Assembly: GCF_042100115.1 (NCBI RefSeq)
Contig: NC_091276.1
Span: 1,674,001-1,738,000 of the forward strand
Source of the DNA: Alternaria dauci
Taxonomy: Eukaryota; Ascomycota; Dothideomycetes; Pleosporales; Pleosporaceae
DNA length: 64,000 nt
Direction of reading: 5' to 3'
The translations under genes and the position numbers were made by a program. A model generated the notes under the pieces. That model worked only from the letters and a program-made list of their open reading frames with translations, did not search any database and was not told where the DNA came from. Positions within the stretch are counted from its first letter, which is position 1. Each line of letters begins with the position of its first letter. Below, piece after piece: positions 17,643 to 29,416 of the stretch.

Positions 17643-19110
17643 ATTAGATAATGTTGTCCTGTAGTATAAGCGCCATGGTTGTACAAGTTACGCAGCATTG
17701 AAGGAATGATATCGATGCGTACGTGTTCTGTTGTACCGCATTCGTCATCCGTGTCATCGCACAGCAACGCACCTCGTTTCACTTTGAGATGAAGGGAACG
17801 TACATCAACTGGACCGGCTGGGCAGTGGAGAGGTCAAGACCCTGGCATCGTTCACGGATGGAATTGCTGGCGAACAAGCCTACGTAACCACATACTCGAT
17901 AGCGACGCCCAGCCACGTGGTAGTCACACTATTATACGTTCGACTCGCCTGCTCGAGACCAAAGACAGATCTGCGCCCCACTCGCACCCAGGTCCCAGTC
18001 CAGGCTAAGACATGGAATACACTGCCGGTCCTTGCACGCTACCTAGGTATACAAGGGAACAATCAAGTACCCTGTAGTTGGCTAGGTAGGGTATCGCCAC
18101 ATGGGGTGAGAATTAAACGCCCCTGTATTTGCCTACGAAGGGTATCGGTGGATAAGAGAAGGATTGATTGCTCCCTCTGTAGTTGCCTGAGTAGGGTGTT
18201 TGATTGTTCCCTTGAGTGGCGTGCATGGATGAAGGCAGAAAAGTGGGAACGGGTACATGGATCGAGCAGATCAACAGTTGCAACCCTATGTTGGGTAATT
18301 ATGGAGTCTGTAACTCTTGAATAAAAAGTAGATGTGTATACCTTTAAGGTAGGATTTGGTCTTTGTATCACCTTTCCGTCATACTCATGGCCGCATCAAC
18401 GGTAATAGAGTCAGTTACTATGTATACCCCCGGGGTACATTTCAAGCGAATAGTACAAAGGGATCGAGATGGTTCGCATTGGCTATCAACAGCTCGCGGT
18501 ATCACGATATAGGACGGAGGTGTCATGATAAGAAGAGATGGTTTTAGTTTGTTTGTATTCTTGCTGCTTTCGAATTGTACTAGCGAGATTGACTATACTA
18601 CGACGTATCAAGGCCGACCGCCTTCTTGGACAATTAACGGGCTCAATGATGAGACAATGGGAAGGTAAACGACACGTGAAGAAGGCAACTGTGGGAAATG
18701 GGAGGGAGAGCGGGGCTGGAAAAGGTGCGGGTATAGAGAGCGGATGTACTGTGCCCAGTTCCGTAGCAGGGTGCGCAGCACCGGTGTTCGTGAACGAATG
18801 TTCGTATCATAAGCAACGTGACGATGGAAGTCCGGACGGGTCTGAAAGCCTACAGTAAGCCCATGGTCTTCATGCGACAAAGCCAAGACGGCTTGAGCGA
18901 GACGCTGTCGCAGGAGTTGTGCAAACGTGAAACCGAAACTGTAACGCCTATGTGGGTATGTTGCCCAGACGCGAACCACCCAAGTCATCAAAGCATAGAA
19001 ACAAAAAATCCAGGAACCTGCATCTTCCCAGTTTATCGTACAGCGGCTCGTCGCCGAACCCGGTCTAGCGGTAGAAAGGAAAAAGAGACCCTCAAATGCA
19101 CTCGCATGCC
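17643..19110. other. Intergenic with a small foldback element
   Basis: About 1.5 kb between convergent genes. No coding region was recognised. It contains the small terminal-inverted-repeat element at 18052-18214. Confidence 0.5.
18052..18214. mobile_element. MITE-like element with 15-bp terminal inverted repeats
   Basis: CAAGGGAACAATCAA at 18052-18066 is a perfect reverse complement of 18200-18214. Between them are three diverged units of about 51 bases (18068, 18119, 18171), each with a core like CCCTGTAGTTGCCTNNGTAGGG that is partly palindromic. The element is too short to encode anything. No certain target-site duplication is visible. A non-autonomous transposon remnant is the best guess. 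Confidence 0.6.
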
Positions 19111-21377
19111 TCAGATCCAGCCATTGGGTCGCGGATTGCGTGACATTGTGCCTGCACCAAGTGGAATGCAGGCTGTGGGCGACGGAGATGCACGGCCACT
19201 GTTTGATCGTGCGAGGTTGGCAACCGACGCGGGCGTTGCTGGTTGTGATGCTGTAGTGGGCGAACCAACTGATGCAACGGGTGTCACAGGGTTCATCCGC
19301 AGTCCGCTTATGCAGGCAGGTGCGGGGATAACAGGCTGTGTAGGGGTTGCGAAGCGTGGAGGAGGGTTTGGCGATTTTGGTGGCGGGGAAGGTAGCAACT
19401 TCTCGCGTTGGGCTTGGAGGTGGGCACTGGACTGAGCTGCCGGTGTGAGAGGGAAAGCTGGAGTCCGTCCCGGGCTGTTTGCCCTGGGCTGAGTTGGCGA
19501 GTCACCACGCGGGGGCGGTTGGGGAAATGTGCTCGGGCTGGGCGTCTCTTCCGATGGTGATGTGCTTGTCGTAGAAGGCTTCTGGATTGGGAGACCTAAT
19601 GAATCTTCACTTGAATCAGTGAGGCCTCGATTCAGCGGAGGTACATCTCGTTCAGCTCGCGTGTATTTGGCTGCTGCAAGTGTTGCAGGCGCAACTGAGA
19701 AGCGGAGACCAATTTGAACTGTCGCGCTACTATCGGTACTCTGCATGCGTTGGTGCCGTTCTGCAAATGGTAGTTTTGGCTTGCTGAGGAAGTCGAAAGC
19801 ATCGCTGACATTGGTGACCGAGCTTCGTCGCGTGAAGCGCCGTAGGGCGAGTTTAGAAACCGAGGAATCGTCCGAGGTAGTTTTGGGATCGTAGACAGTA
19901 GGAGGAAGGCGAGGTACCTCTTCAGCACGTGTGGGAAAAAGAGAGTAGCTTTGCTTGCGTTCATGTGTTGTAGCGTCATTGTCCAGAGCAGGTGGTAGAG
20001 GCCACTTTGTGAGATCAATCGGGCTTCCAGGTTTAGTCGATGCCGGTGTCAAAGCTCGCTCTGGTCGTTCAAAGTACTCGGAGTCAAAGTCACCACGGTT
20101 TTTCTCTGGCCCGACATCGATCAGGCCTTGTTGGCTGTGTAACCGATGAGTTGTTTGTAGTGCCATTGGGCCGCTGATCTGCATTTCCAGGTCACTAGGG
20201 CCGAAGAATCGGAGTTTTGGTCGTTTTTGTTTCGCGGGAGCCTTGAGCTCTTCGATGGGACGAATGACCATCCGTGTCGCATTTGTACGAAGAAAGACAT
20301 GGAAGAAGGTGATGACTATCCCAGAGGAGAATAGCGAGATTTCTGCGACCCGAGAAGCGGCCAGTGCTTCCATAAATTCTCGTCGAAGAGACTGTACTTC
20401 GACTGGGATGACGAGAATCTACGATGGTCAACTAGAGAAGCCAAGGAAGGAGTAAAGATACTCACGTAGATAAGTGCGGCCACAATCAAGAAATAGGTCA
20501 TGCGCGAAGCTGAGATACGCTCATTGTGATCGAGCTCCGGCGTTCTCATTAATTGGATGCTGATCAGAGCAGCTGCCAAAAGCAAGAGAAAGACAAGAAC
20601 CGAAAGAAAAACCAACATGAGGAGATCATATCGCATAGGAAACCAGATGAGACCGCCGAAGCAGGTGTTTGGTGATGGCCAGGCGACTGTTGGCATCCAG
20701 GTGAGCAGAAGCATGAACGATATGACAGCGATACATATTATTGTGTTCCATTTGCCGCGTGGAGCGAATCGGTCTTTTGAGTAGGCTCTGACCACGACTT
20801 CGATGCCGAAAACCAAGGTGATGTACCCGATCAGAAATATAGCTGCCGCTCGTCAGTCGCTTCATCCGCAGATCGCACTTTGCGCTAGGCGTACCAGGGA
20901 AAGTGATCATTGCCAGTCCGCGACAACTCCTAGAAAACACACTTTGGAGTGTAGTGCCCTGCACTGATACGAAGATGATTTGTTGTAAAACGGCACCGCA
21001 GGCCAATGCGAGTGGGAAAGTCTCAGCAGGATGAACATTGTGCAGAGCATTGAACCTCCTATAGTTTGTTAGTGATGTTGCCACCCTCTTCTACCTTGTA
21101 CTTACTTCTTCCTGGGGAGGACCTGGAGAGCTGCAGCACGCCGTGCGTCTGAGACAATGCGATGGACCGTCAATAACGTCAAAGCAAGGCTAAATGCTCC
21201 CAGGGTAAGATGTGTCGTCCGAAGCGTTTGTACTTGCTGCAGCTGTAGGCTTGCGATAAGGGTCCTTGTCGTGTTTGTTTGTGTCCAAGGAACTTGACGG
21301 ACGGCCGAAGTGTTGAGAGTCAAGTTGAAGTGCGATCGGGCCTCGAGCTGAGGGAAATGGTCCGCCCATGATTCCAT
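19111..21377 (-). CDS. Seven-transmembrane receptor-like protein with long disordered tail
   Basis: Not matched to a named family. Exons 21106-21377, 20895-21058, 20466-20842 and 19111-20418 give 706 residues if the first in-frame ATG is used. The N-terminus is probably extracellular, with possible N-glycosylation sites (NLT, NTS, NTT). Seven hydrophobic segments follow: HLTLGAFSLALTLLTVHRI, FPLALACGAVLQQIIF, AIFLIGYITLVFGIEVVV, TIICIAVISFMLLL, YDLLMLVFLSVLVFLLLLAA, MTYFLIVAALIYILVIP and ISLFSSGIVITFFHVFL. A tail of about 380 residues, rich in Ser, Pro and Thr, is probably cytosolic. This layout fits a G-protein-coupled receptor. All splice junctions preserve the frame. The start is uncertain: the frame stays open upstream and a further 5' exon is possible. 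Confidence 0.75.
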
Positions 21378-23248
21378 CTCGCCGGCTTCGGTTACAACAG
21401 GTGTAGAAGGAATAATATTGTCTCGCTGGTAACCAGCAGCGGCTGAAGAAAGGAAATCGACTAGGTATTCATGGAGACCGTGTGACTGACGTCGTAAACG
21501 AAAGAGTAACCAGCTCAGCGTCAAAGAAGGAAATGGCTAAGCCTGCCAGCAGAGCAACGAAAGAAGGGGAAAGAGCGTGAGCATTAGACGTAAGAGACAG
21601 GAGATGGGTACGAGACTCCAAACGGTATATGACAAAACCACTGGGCGGTAGCAGCAACGCACGGTTTCGGAACAGCGGTCCTCAGGCGTCTATCCGGTCA
21701 TTGGCTGAAGGGACCCGCATTGGCAGAGATCCATTCGGTTCATATTACAGGTCGTATCATCCCGCAATGGGTGGGAGTGGGTTTCAATCTCATGCGAGCC
21801 GCTACTGCGTAACCTGGGCAGCGGAAGCAGCGAAACCCGTGTTGGTACCGTTGCGCCCAAGACTAGTCAGCCGCCTTGGAATACCTCTCGCTCTGGCCCT
21901 GCTAGATTATTGACCGGGTTGAACAAATTCTGGGTCCAGTAAGACGTCATTGCTTGACGTTGTCCAGTGGACGTGTGCGTCAAACTCCACTGAACACCTC
22001 TTTCGCTCTCGTTACAGCGCGACAGTATTCTTCAAGTTGATTCTGAGGCGCACAATTTCTTCTGACGCTGAGCACTATACTTGGATTCCTGGGAAGCTAT
22101 TTCGAGCGCGGAAGCGCCGATGTAGAGAATGGCACAAAGTCGGTGGTGGTGGTGAGGTGGATGTGGTCGGACTAGAGTTCTGATGCGAGCTGGGTTTAGA
22201 CTGTGCCGCAGATCCTCGCTTCAACCCTGTCCGAGACACTGCGGACTCCAGAACCCCTGTCGGCTCGACCGTCGCGGGGAGGGCCTCGCAAGTTCATGAC
22301 ACGGTCCGCAGTGGATTTGGCTAGCGGCAAGGTATAAGCAATATGTTATAGAGAACGGAGGGTGACGGGTAAAGCCACGAGCCAATGCTATGTCGAGTGT
22401 TGGAGATGGGACAGTCTTGCATAGTTGACCAGTAGGAACGATTCGAAGACATGAGTGTAAGATTGAAGGATGCGAGAGCGTCCATGGGGTGCAAGACGGA
22501 AGGAGCCGACTGAGATGCTCGGATGGGGTACCATGTTGAACAGCAGCTTGGCGCTGCTTGGTTCTCCACCGAACAGACTTTGTAACTACAGAATCCGTCA
22601 AGCGGTCGGGACAATCGTAGCTCAGAAAAGCATCGCGTTCGAGACGATAGTACTTCGCCAAATACGCACCACCTCACGAAGATCAGCGTGTGCATTGTCA
22701 CAGGCTGCCACGCAGCCGCTGTGCTTCAGACTCCAGCGGCTACATAGTGGTACAATCACGCTCGCGTTGTACTGCTTACCCTGATGGTCTCGTCACTACC
22801 GTCCTGCTCTTGTGCCTGATGTAACAAGCTACCCAAACCAAGACTGAGTAATGAAGGACTTGCAAATTTTCCTATAACAGGTAGCGCACGAAGTTCGTCA
22901 AGGCATAATGATGCTCGTATGGAACGAGGAGATTTTTCGAGAAGTCCAAGCCACCGGTCTTTTACACTGCCCCAGCCACACAGCACGAGACACAGGGGTA
23001 TGCCTCAGAGAATTCTCCGATAATGCAAATGAAGAACTGGGCAGATGCGAGCATGCTAGTCCGTTGTCCTGGACAGGATCATCACCAGGAAGGCCAGATT
23101 GTGTAAACTAAAAGTTGGCTACGTTGATTATGAGTGTCCTGTTGAACGACACCAATATGACGAAGGGGGTATTACTATTTTTTTTGGTCACACGTCGCCT
23201 TGTAGGGCAGGTCCGTAGACTCGTTCATGCTATTGTGCAAAGCTTTAC
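21378..23248. other. Intergenic, no gene recognised
   Basis: 1.9 kb between the receptor-like gene and the 3' end of the aminotransferase gene. The open frames show neither conserved motifs nor believable splice continuations. The part near 21378 may hold the promoter and perhaps a missed first exon of the receptor-like gene. Confidence 0.45.
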
Positions 23249-24707
23249 TTAAGCGGACTTTGCATATTCTTCAAGGTACGCAACAAGCAGCTTGGTACCG
23301 TCTAGCGAGACAGCATTGTCTACAGCACAAAAGAAGTTAGCCTGGGTTGTTGGGTAGCTTTGCCTCGGGCAGAACCTTGGATTGAGCACGTTAGACCACG
23401 TTGACTTGCAAGCCACGTAATCCAATGTACCCTGTAAAGTCACGACTCGAAGCATGACTCAAAGCACCATCGATAACACGGAATGTATAGAGGCACTTAC
23501 AATTACTGGCACGGATGCCACCCACGCTGCGGTGTCCCTTCAAGCCTAGCAGACCTTTCTTCTCTGCACCCGCAAGGAAAGCCTTCTCCTTGTCTGCGTC
23601 TCCACCAGAGACACGGAAGCAAATGTTCATTCTGCTGCGCACAGTCTTGTCGGGCACGACGTGGTAGACATTGGAGTACTTCTCAAGCGTCTCATAGATG
23701 AGCCGGGCCTTTTCGTTGGAGACTTCTTCCTGACCACCGATACGCTTGGTGCCGTAGGAGTTGACTAGTCCAGACATGACCTGGCCAGCCACCCAGACGT
23801 CGAAGATGGGCAGTGTGTTGTAGAGTGAGTTGTTCTTCGCGATGGTGGGATAGTCGAGCACAATGGGGCCAACAGACAAGTTGAGCTCTCTCATGAGGTC
23901 GGGCGAAGCTGGAGTGGAGTGTGGCGGGAGAAGCGACTTCCGCATGATGACAATCGCGATGCCGGTATTGCCAATGTTCTTTTGGGCGCCACCGAAGATG
24001 ATGGCATACTTGCGCACGTCGACCTTCCGGGAGATGAAGTTTGACGACATGTCGGCACAGACCAATGGCGCGTCGTCGCCCTCGAGACTCTGGGGAAAAG
24101 ACGGGAACTCGACTCCGTCCACGGTCTCGTTGTCGCAGAAGTAGACAAAGGCAGGCCCGCCGTTGGAACGCGGTGTGAGGCTCCACTGGTCTTCCGGGGC
24201 GATTTTTCCAAATTTGCCGTCATTGACCTTGCGCGAGTCGGTAGCTACGTTGACGTGCTTGGCTCCTACAAGACGCGCCGCCTCTTGCGAAGCCTTGAGC
24301 GACCAAGAGCCGGTGACGAGGTAGTCGAGCTTGAGCTCCTCATCGACGACCTTGCGCAGCCTCTTGATCAGCTCATCCTTGTTATCGCCCACCTCTTCCG
24401 CGATGTTTGCGCGCTTCTTCTCTACCCATATTGAGACGAGGTTATATACTGTGGCACTGAACTCGCCGCTACCACCGCTTTGGAGGAAGAGGATCTCGTA
24501 GTCGTCGGGGATTTCGAGCAAGTCGGCAAGTGCCTTCTTGGTGTCTGCAAGAATCTCATTGGCTTCTGGCGAGCGGTGGGAGATTTCGCAAAGACCGATG
24601 CCCTTGTCTTTGTAGTTGAGGAGCACCTGCGAGGCCTTTTCGAGGACCTCGGTGGGCAAGGGTGCAGGGCCAGCGCCAAAGTAGTTGACGTCAGAGCGGT
24701 TGACCAT
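23249..24707 (-). CDS. ser1: Phosphoserine aminotransferase
   Basis: PLP enzyme of serine synthesis, converting 3-phosphohydroxypyruvate and glutamate to phosphoserine. Exons 23501-24707 and 23249-23319 give 425 residues; the junction restores RASNYNAVSLDG across a 181-nt intron. Family marks are NYFGAGPAPLP at the start, CEISHRS, LFLQSGGSGEF, the PLP-lysine in GGAQKNIGNTG, and SVGGIRASN near the end. The start at MVNRSDVNYFG matches the usual cytosolic N-terminus. The frame runs open further upstream to a possible ATG at 24815, but that extension resembles nothing in the family. It is transcribed away from LYS4. Confidence 0.94.
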
Positions 24708-25252
24708 GGCGACGACGGGTTCAGAGGCGAGTAGTAGTGTTGTGTGCAGAGCAAGACCGAAGTGGCATGAGAGAAAATGCGCGAAGAGGGGCGGTTTGTA
24801 CAGAAGTCTTCTCACGTCGCGTCATACGCAGAATGACTCTACGACTACTGGCTTCCTCACCACCGCCTGCTGCTTCCGACTTCGGGCGCGCACGCAACAT
24901 GGACATGGTGGGCCACATGTGCAGAGCACGCGGGCACCGTCCGCTATGGTGAAGGCTACATGCTCCCCGCGTGGGCGTTGAGGGCATTATGCGAAGCCAT
25001 TGAGCGCGTCGGGCTGTGTCCAATGGCAGCGTGAGGGAATGGATGACTGGCGCCGAAGTTCGGTGGGGAATTTTTGTCTGGGGAAACAGCAGGGCGGGCG
25101 CATTCACAGCAGTTGCATCCACCACATTGCTGCCATCGCCGAGTACCAGCAATGGCAATGTCGCTACGGGCCGCCCGGCTCCTGGGTCGCAGGCAACTAG
25201 CAGTATGTCGCAAACACATTGTCTCGTGCGGCGTCCCATCTAATGTTTCCCA
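24708..25252. promoter_or_regulatory. Divergent promoter region, SER1 / LYS4
   Basis: 545 bases between two head-to-head amino-acid biosynthesis genes. Shared control would make sense, but I did not find a clear TGACTCA-type site. The overlapping open frames look like chance. Confidence 0.4.
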
Positions 25253-27724
25253 ATGCAGCCCCGAGCAGGTCTGGCTCTTCGTGCCGCCTCGTTTTCGCCT
25301 CGACCATGTCTCGCGCCACGCACGTTTGCTACGACCGCCAGCCGTCGCGAGGCCCAGGATGTCTTTCCCTCGATGAAAGAGAGCCCCGCCGCGAGCTTCC
25401 TCTCTTCGCTCAACGAGACGCCCAAGACACCGCAGACGCTCACCGAGAAGATTGTGCAGCGACATGCCGTCGGCGTTGCGCCGGGCAAAGTGCTCAGGTC
25501 GGGCGACTATGTCACATTGCAGCCACACAAGTGCATGACACACGACAACTCATGGCCCGTCGCTCTCAAGTTCATGGGCATTGGAGCCACCAAGATCAAC
25601 GACCCCAAGCAGATTGTCATGACGCTCGACCACGATGTGCAGAACAAGACGGAGAAGAACCTGAAAAAGTACAGCCAAATCGAGCAGTTTGCCCAGAAGC
25701 AGGACGTCGTCTTCTACCCTGCCGGACGGGGCATCGGCCACCAGATCATGGTAGAGGAGGGCTATGCATGGCCAGGAACACTCGCCGTCGCTTCCGACAG
25801 CCATTCCAACATGTACGGCGGCATTGGATGTCTGGGCACACCTGTCGTGCGAACAGACGCTGCAAGCATCTGGGCAACGGGCAAGACCTGGTGGCAGATC
25901 CCACCTGTCGCAAAGGTCACCCTGAATGGCAAGATGCCCCAGGGCGTGACTGGCAAGGACGTCATTGTTGCTCTGGCAGGTCTCTTCAACAAGGACGAGG
26001 TGCTCAACCACGCCATCGAGTTCACCGGAACCGATGAGACCCTTGGCAGCATACCCATCGATGACCGCCTCACCATCGCGAACATGACGACTGAGTGGGG
26101 TGCCCTTACCGGACTCTTCCCTATCGACTCCACCCTCCACGGCTGGCTTCGCGCAAGGGCGACTCTAGCCGCCATGGGAGAGGGACAGGCCAAGGATCAC
26201 CACCAGCAACAGTTTGTTCACGAACGAATTGACAAACTCTTCACTGCTACTGGTATCGTGGGAGAAAAGATGGGTCACATCTTCAAGCCCGCGTTGGCTG
26301 CGGACAAGGGCGCCGTCTACGCCAAAGAGCTCTTCCTTGACCTTTCCACTCTGTCGCCATATGTCTCCGGTCCAAACTCGGTCAAGGTTGCCACTCCTCT
26401 GCTTGAACTACAGAGCCAAAACATACCCATCAACAAGGCATACCTCGTATCCTGCACAAACTCCCGCGCTTCCGATCTCGCTGCCGCCGCCAACGTCTTC
26501 AAGGATGCTGCTGTTCTGAATGGCGGCAAGATCCCCAAGATCCCCGACAATGTCAACTTCTACATCGCCGCTGCGTCAATTCCTGAACAAAAGGCTGCGG
26601 AAGAAGCTGGTGACTGGCAGGCGCTTCTGGAAGCTGGCGCGCAGCCACTGCCTTCTGGCTGTGGTCCTTGCATTGGACTCGGTACAGGTCTCCTTGAGCC
26701 TGGTGAGGTCGGTATTAGCGCAAGTAACCGTAACTTCAAGGGCCGCATGGGATCGCCTGACGCCAAAGCCTATCTTGCCAGCCCTGAAGTAGTTGCAGCA
26801 AGTGCTTTGTCGGGCAAGATCTCAGGTCCCGGATGGTACGAGGCTCCTGAAGGCTACGCGGGCGTTCGGCGAGGAGAGGGCGATGGTGTTCCCGAGGAAG
26901 AACGTATGATGACTATCGAGGATATGCTTGAAAAGGCCATCAAGGATGCCGAGGCTGCTATCGACACCTTTGGCAACGCCGAGCCCGAGACACAATCCGT
27001 GGATCCGCCCGCAGCACCAGGTTCAGAAGCTGAAACTTTGACTGAGATCCTCCCTGGTTTCCCCGAGAAGATCAGGGGCGAGATTGTCTTCTGCGATGCC
27101 GACAACATCAACACTGATGGTATCTACCCTGGTAAATACACATACCAAGACGACGTAACCCGCGAGAAGATGGCAGAAGTGTGCATGGAGAACTACGATC
27201 CCAACTTTGGTCAGATTGCCAAAGCCGGTGACGTTCTCGTGTCAGGTTTCAACTTTGGCTGCGGTAGCAGTCGTGAGCAGGCTGCAACTGCCATCCTGGC
27301 AAAGGGTATTCCGCTCGTCGTCTCTGGTAGCTTTGGTAACATCTTCAGCCGTAACAGCATCAACAACGCTTTGATGGGTGTTGAGGTCCCCAAGTTGGCC
27401 AACCGTCTCCGCGAGGTCTTCTCTTCCAAGGACGCTTCGTCGTCGCAGCAAGCTATCAAGGAGCCTTCAAACAACGCTGAATCGCTTGATTCACCACCCC
27501 CGGCCGCTGCTGCTCAGCCTAGCCAAGCCAAGCAGTTGACCCGCCGCACTGGTTGGACCCTTGAGTGGGATGTTCGCAGGAGTACTGTCTCTGTACAAGA
27601 AGGACCCGATGGCGCCAAGTGGAGCGTCAAGGTCGGCGAGCTGCCTCCCAATGTGCAGGAGATCATTGCTCTTGGTGGATTGGAGAACTGGGTAAAGAAG
27701 GAGATTGGCAGCCCTCCCTCTTGA
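25253..27724 (+). CDS. lys4: Homoaconitase, mitochondrial
   Basis: 4Fe-4S hydro-lyase of the alpha-aminoadipate lysine pathway, interconverting homoaconitate and homoisocitrate in mitochondria. A single exon of 823 residues. Residues 1-35 are Arg/Ala/Ser-rich and acid-poor, a presequence. Cluster cysteines are visible in [12 protein letters not shown] and [10 protein letters not shown]. Substrate and swivel-domain motifs include [18 protein letters not shown] and [18 protein letters not shown]. The C-terminal [18 protein letters not shown] and [18 protein letters not shown] fit homoaconitase, not TCA aconitase. A Ser/Gln/Pro-rich linker at about 723-766 makes it longer than the usual 690-780 residues. 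Confidence 0.92.
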   Translation: MQPRAGLALRAASFSPRPCLAPRTFATTASRREAQDVFPSMKESPAASFLSSLNETPKTPQTLTEKIVQRHAVGVAPGKVLRSGDYVTLQPHKCMTHDNSWPVALKFMGIGATKINDPKQIVMTLDHDVQNKTEKNLKKYSQIEQFAQKQDVVFYPAGRGIGHQIMVEEGYAWPGTLAVASDSHSNMYGGIGCLGTPVVRTDAASIWATGKTWWQIPPVAKVTLNGKMPQGVTGKDVIVALAGLFNKDEVLNHAIEFTGTDETLGSIPIDDRLTIANMTTEWGALTGLFPIDSTLHGWLRARATLAAMGEGQAKDHHQQQFVHERIDKLFTATGIVGEKMGHIFKPALAADKGAVYAKELFLDLSTLSPYVSGPNSVKVATPLLELQSQNIPINKAYLVSCTNSRASDLAAAANVFKDAAVLNGGKIPKIPDNVNFYIAAASIPEQKAAEEAGDWQALLEAGAQPLPSGCGPCIGLGTGLLEPGEVGISASNRNFKGRMGSPDAKAYLASPEVVAASALSGKISGPGWYEAPEGYAGVRRGEGDGVPEEERMMTIEDMLEKAIKDAEAAIDTFGNAEPETQSVDPPAAPGSEAETLTEILPGFPEKIRGEIVFCDADNINTDGIYPGKYTYQDDVTREKMAEVCMENYDPNFGQIAKAGDVLVSGFNFGCGSSREQAATAILAKGIPLVVSGSFGNIFSRNSINNALMGVEVPKLANRLREVFSSKDASSSQQAIKEPSNNAESLDSPPPAAAAQPSQAKQLTRRTGWTLEWDVRRSTVSVQEGPDGAKWSVKVGELPPNVQEIIALGGLENWVKKEIGSPPS

Positions 27725-27923
27725 GTGTGGTGGGAGCTGGAAAATTAGCTTGTAACATTCGTGTATACCCACTTGATGATATGCATAAGCGGCGTTTGGG
27801 TATTTAGACTATTTCAAGCAAGCAATACATTGCTTAAAAAGCACGTGGTTCTGCATTGAAACTTCGCAAACCAACCCAAGGAATCTTCCGCATACTGCTA
27901 CTTCTGCCTCGCTCTCTGCCACG

Positions 27924-28775
27924 CTACCGAAGATAGACAGGCATACCCTTCTCCCACCCCTTCGCTCTGCAGCAATGCCAAGTATCCGTTTCGCTCACGC
28001 CCTGCGCTCCACTGCTCTTCTGATCGATACTAGCATACACACTCCATCCTTCCTCCTCCAACATCTCTACCAGTGCTATCAGTAATTCTCTCACCCTCAT
28101 TGTTTCTTCTCCACTAGCCTGCCATGGGTAGCCTCTGAGTTTGTACTCCCAGATGCCAGGCGAATGCTGTTCGGATGCCGAGATCCAGTTGGCTCCTATA
28201 CGAGAGGGGAGGGAGCTATACAACGAAGCAGGTGCGTCTATAAAGCGCAGCCGGTCTTGTCGACTGAACGAGACAATACACCATTCGTGTGGCGCTGGGG
28301 GTGGGCTCTGGTACCGGAACAGCAAGGTATCTTTGTCCACGGCATTCTTGCTTATATCGGTGTTGAGCGTCAAGAGCCATCCTGAGGCGTGTAGAGTCGC
28401 TAATAGACCGTTCATCAGACGCCGTGCGTGCACCCCCTCTTTGCCATGTCCACGCCAGGGGTAGCCTTCAAGTTTCATTTCTTGACTGTTTGCATATCGG
28501 CGCTCTTGGTCGATACCTTGAGGCCAAGTTCTTAGCACGGTTGCGCGACAGCTGGAGATGACGGGTTCGGGAAAGCGCAGGAACCGAAGACGGTCTTCCT
28601 TGTGGAGAGATAAAGAGGCGAAACGTGTTTGCACGGGTGCTGATGGTGTATATAGAGAAGAGGAGGCAGTTGTGTAGGCAGGTGGTGGGGGTGCAGAGGA
28701 ATCATTGGGGGTGTCGTCAATTGATTCTCCTTTGGAATGACCGGATGGCGACTTGCCGCGGAGTTTATCGAACAT
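27924..28775 (-). CDS. Uncharacterised fungal protein with duplicated domain
   Basis: I do not recognise the family. From the first ATG (MFDKLRGKSPSG) it is 283 residues. The frame is open about 41 codons further upstream without an ATG, so a 5' exon is possible. Residues 1-55 are low-complexity and Pro/Ser-rich. Two copies of one domain of about 100 residues follow. Each starts with a short strand then DRLRF, has a central LxGYPW, then GxExxxxRxLxxxLxxxLxxxGW, and ends with a Thr-(Leu/Trp)-containing strand and Arg. Both have predicted alternating strands and one long helix. No signal peptide or membrane segment. It lies tail-to-tail with LYS4, 199 bases apart. Confidence 0.75.
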   Translation of the reverse strand: MFDKLRGKSPSGHSKGESIDDTPNDSSAPPPPAYTTASSSLYTPSAPVQTRFASLSLHKEDRLRFLRFPEPVISSCRATVLRTWPQGIDQERRYANSQEMKLEGYPWRGHGKEGVHARRLMNGLLATLHASGWLLTLNTDISKNAVDKDTLLFRYQSPPPAPHEWCIVSFSRQDRLRFIDAPASLYSSLPSRIGANWISASEQHSPGIWEYKLRGYPWQASGEETMRVRELLIALVEMLEEEGWSVYASIDQKSSGAQGVSETDTWHCCRAKGWEKGMPVYLR

Positions 28776-29416
28776 TTCAGCGAGGTTTTGGGAAATTCCC
28801 TGGGGCGGGAGTGTTCCGTTGTGATGCTGGATACGGAGAAGACTTCCAGGACCTGCTGGCTGGGCGCCTGGTGTCTTTAAGCCTTGTGGTTGTTGCACAG
28901 CCTCATGGCAACTTCGAGTTCCAAGATACCTGTGGTCGGACCGTTTCAGTCCTGTGCATGTAACTGGTTACTCAAGCAGGTGAATATTGACCACCAAGTA
29001 CACATGATACCGGTCATAACCTACCGTCGAGATATTCGTAGTGTATTACTTTGTGGGCTAGTAGGGTAAAAAGATGGTATATGTGTCTACGCAGAGTATG
29101 CAATGCGACTTGGAAAAAGAACAAGTTCTGGTAAGGCGTTCAATGCGACACAACTTCTTTCAGCGCTGACAATGCTCGTGTTTTGTCTAATGACGCGATG
29201 GAGGAGTCTCGAGGGGTGCAGAGTAGCGCGACTTGGCGGGGCGACACCGGACGTTGAACTCGCTTCCCCGACGACTTTTTTTTTGGAGCGGGTATCGTCG
29301 AGCATCTTATCTCTAGCTCCCGTCTTTCACTGCTCGGTACCGCAATTGCCTTGCGCTGTTGCTCCCTCTAACACCTGTCAATCCTCAATTTCCCTCGTTG
29401 CTTGAAATCTTCGATC
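28776..29416. promoter_or_regulatory. Divergent promoter region, duplicated-domain gene / GGC1
   Basis: About 640 bases between head-to-head genes. The last 140 bases before the carrier ATG are pyrimidine-rich, as in many fungal leaders. A possible upstream exon of the minus-strand gene may lie at 28776-28898. Confidence 0.4.

Noticed and set aside
18052..18214. Possible CRISPR-like array
   Set aside because: Only three diverged units, no constant spacers, fungal nuclear context; inverted ends suggest a transposon relic.
24708..24815. 36-residue N-terminal extension of the aminotransferase
   Set aside because: The extension resembles no family member; the internal ATG gives the normal N-terminus.
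25253..27724. TCA-cycle aconitase
   Set aside because: C-terminal motifs and the domain linker fit homoaconitase better.
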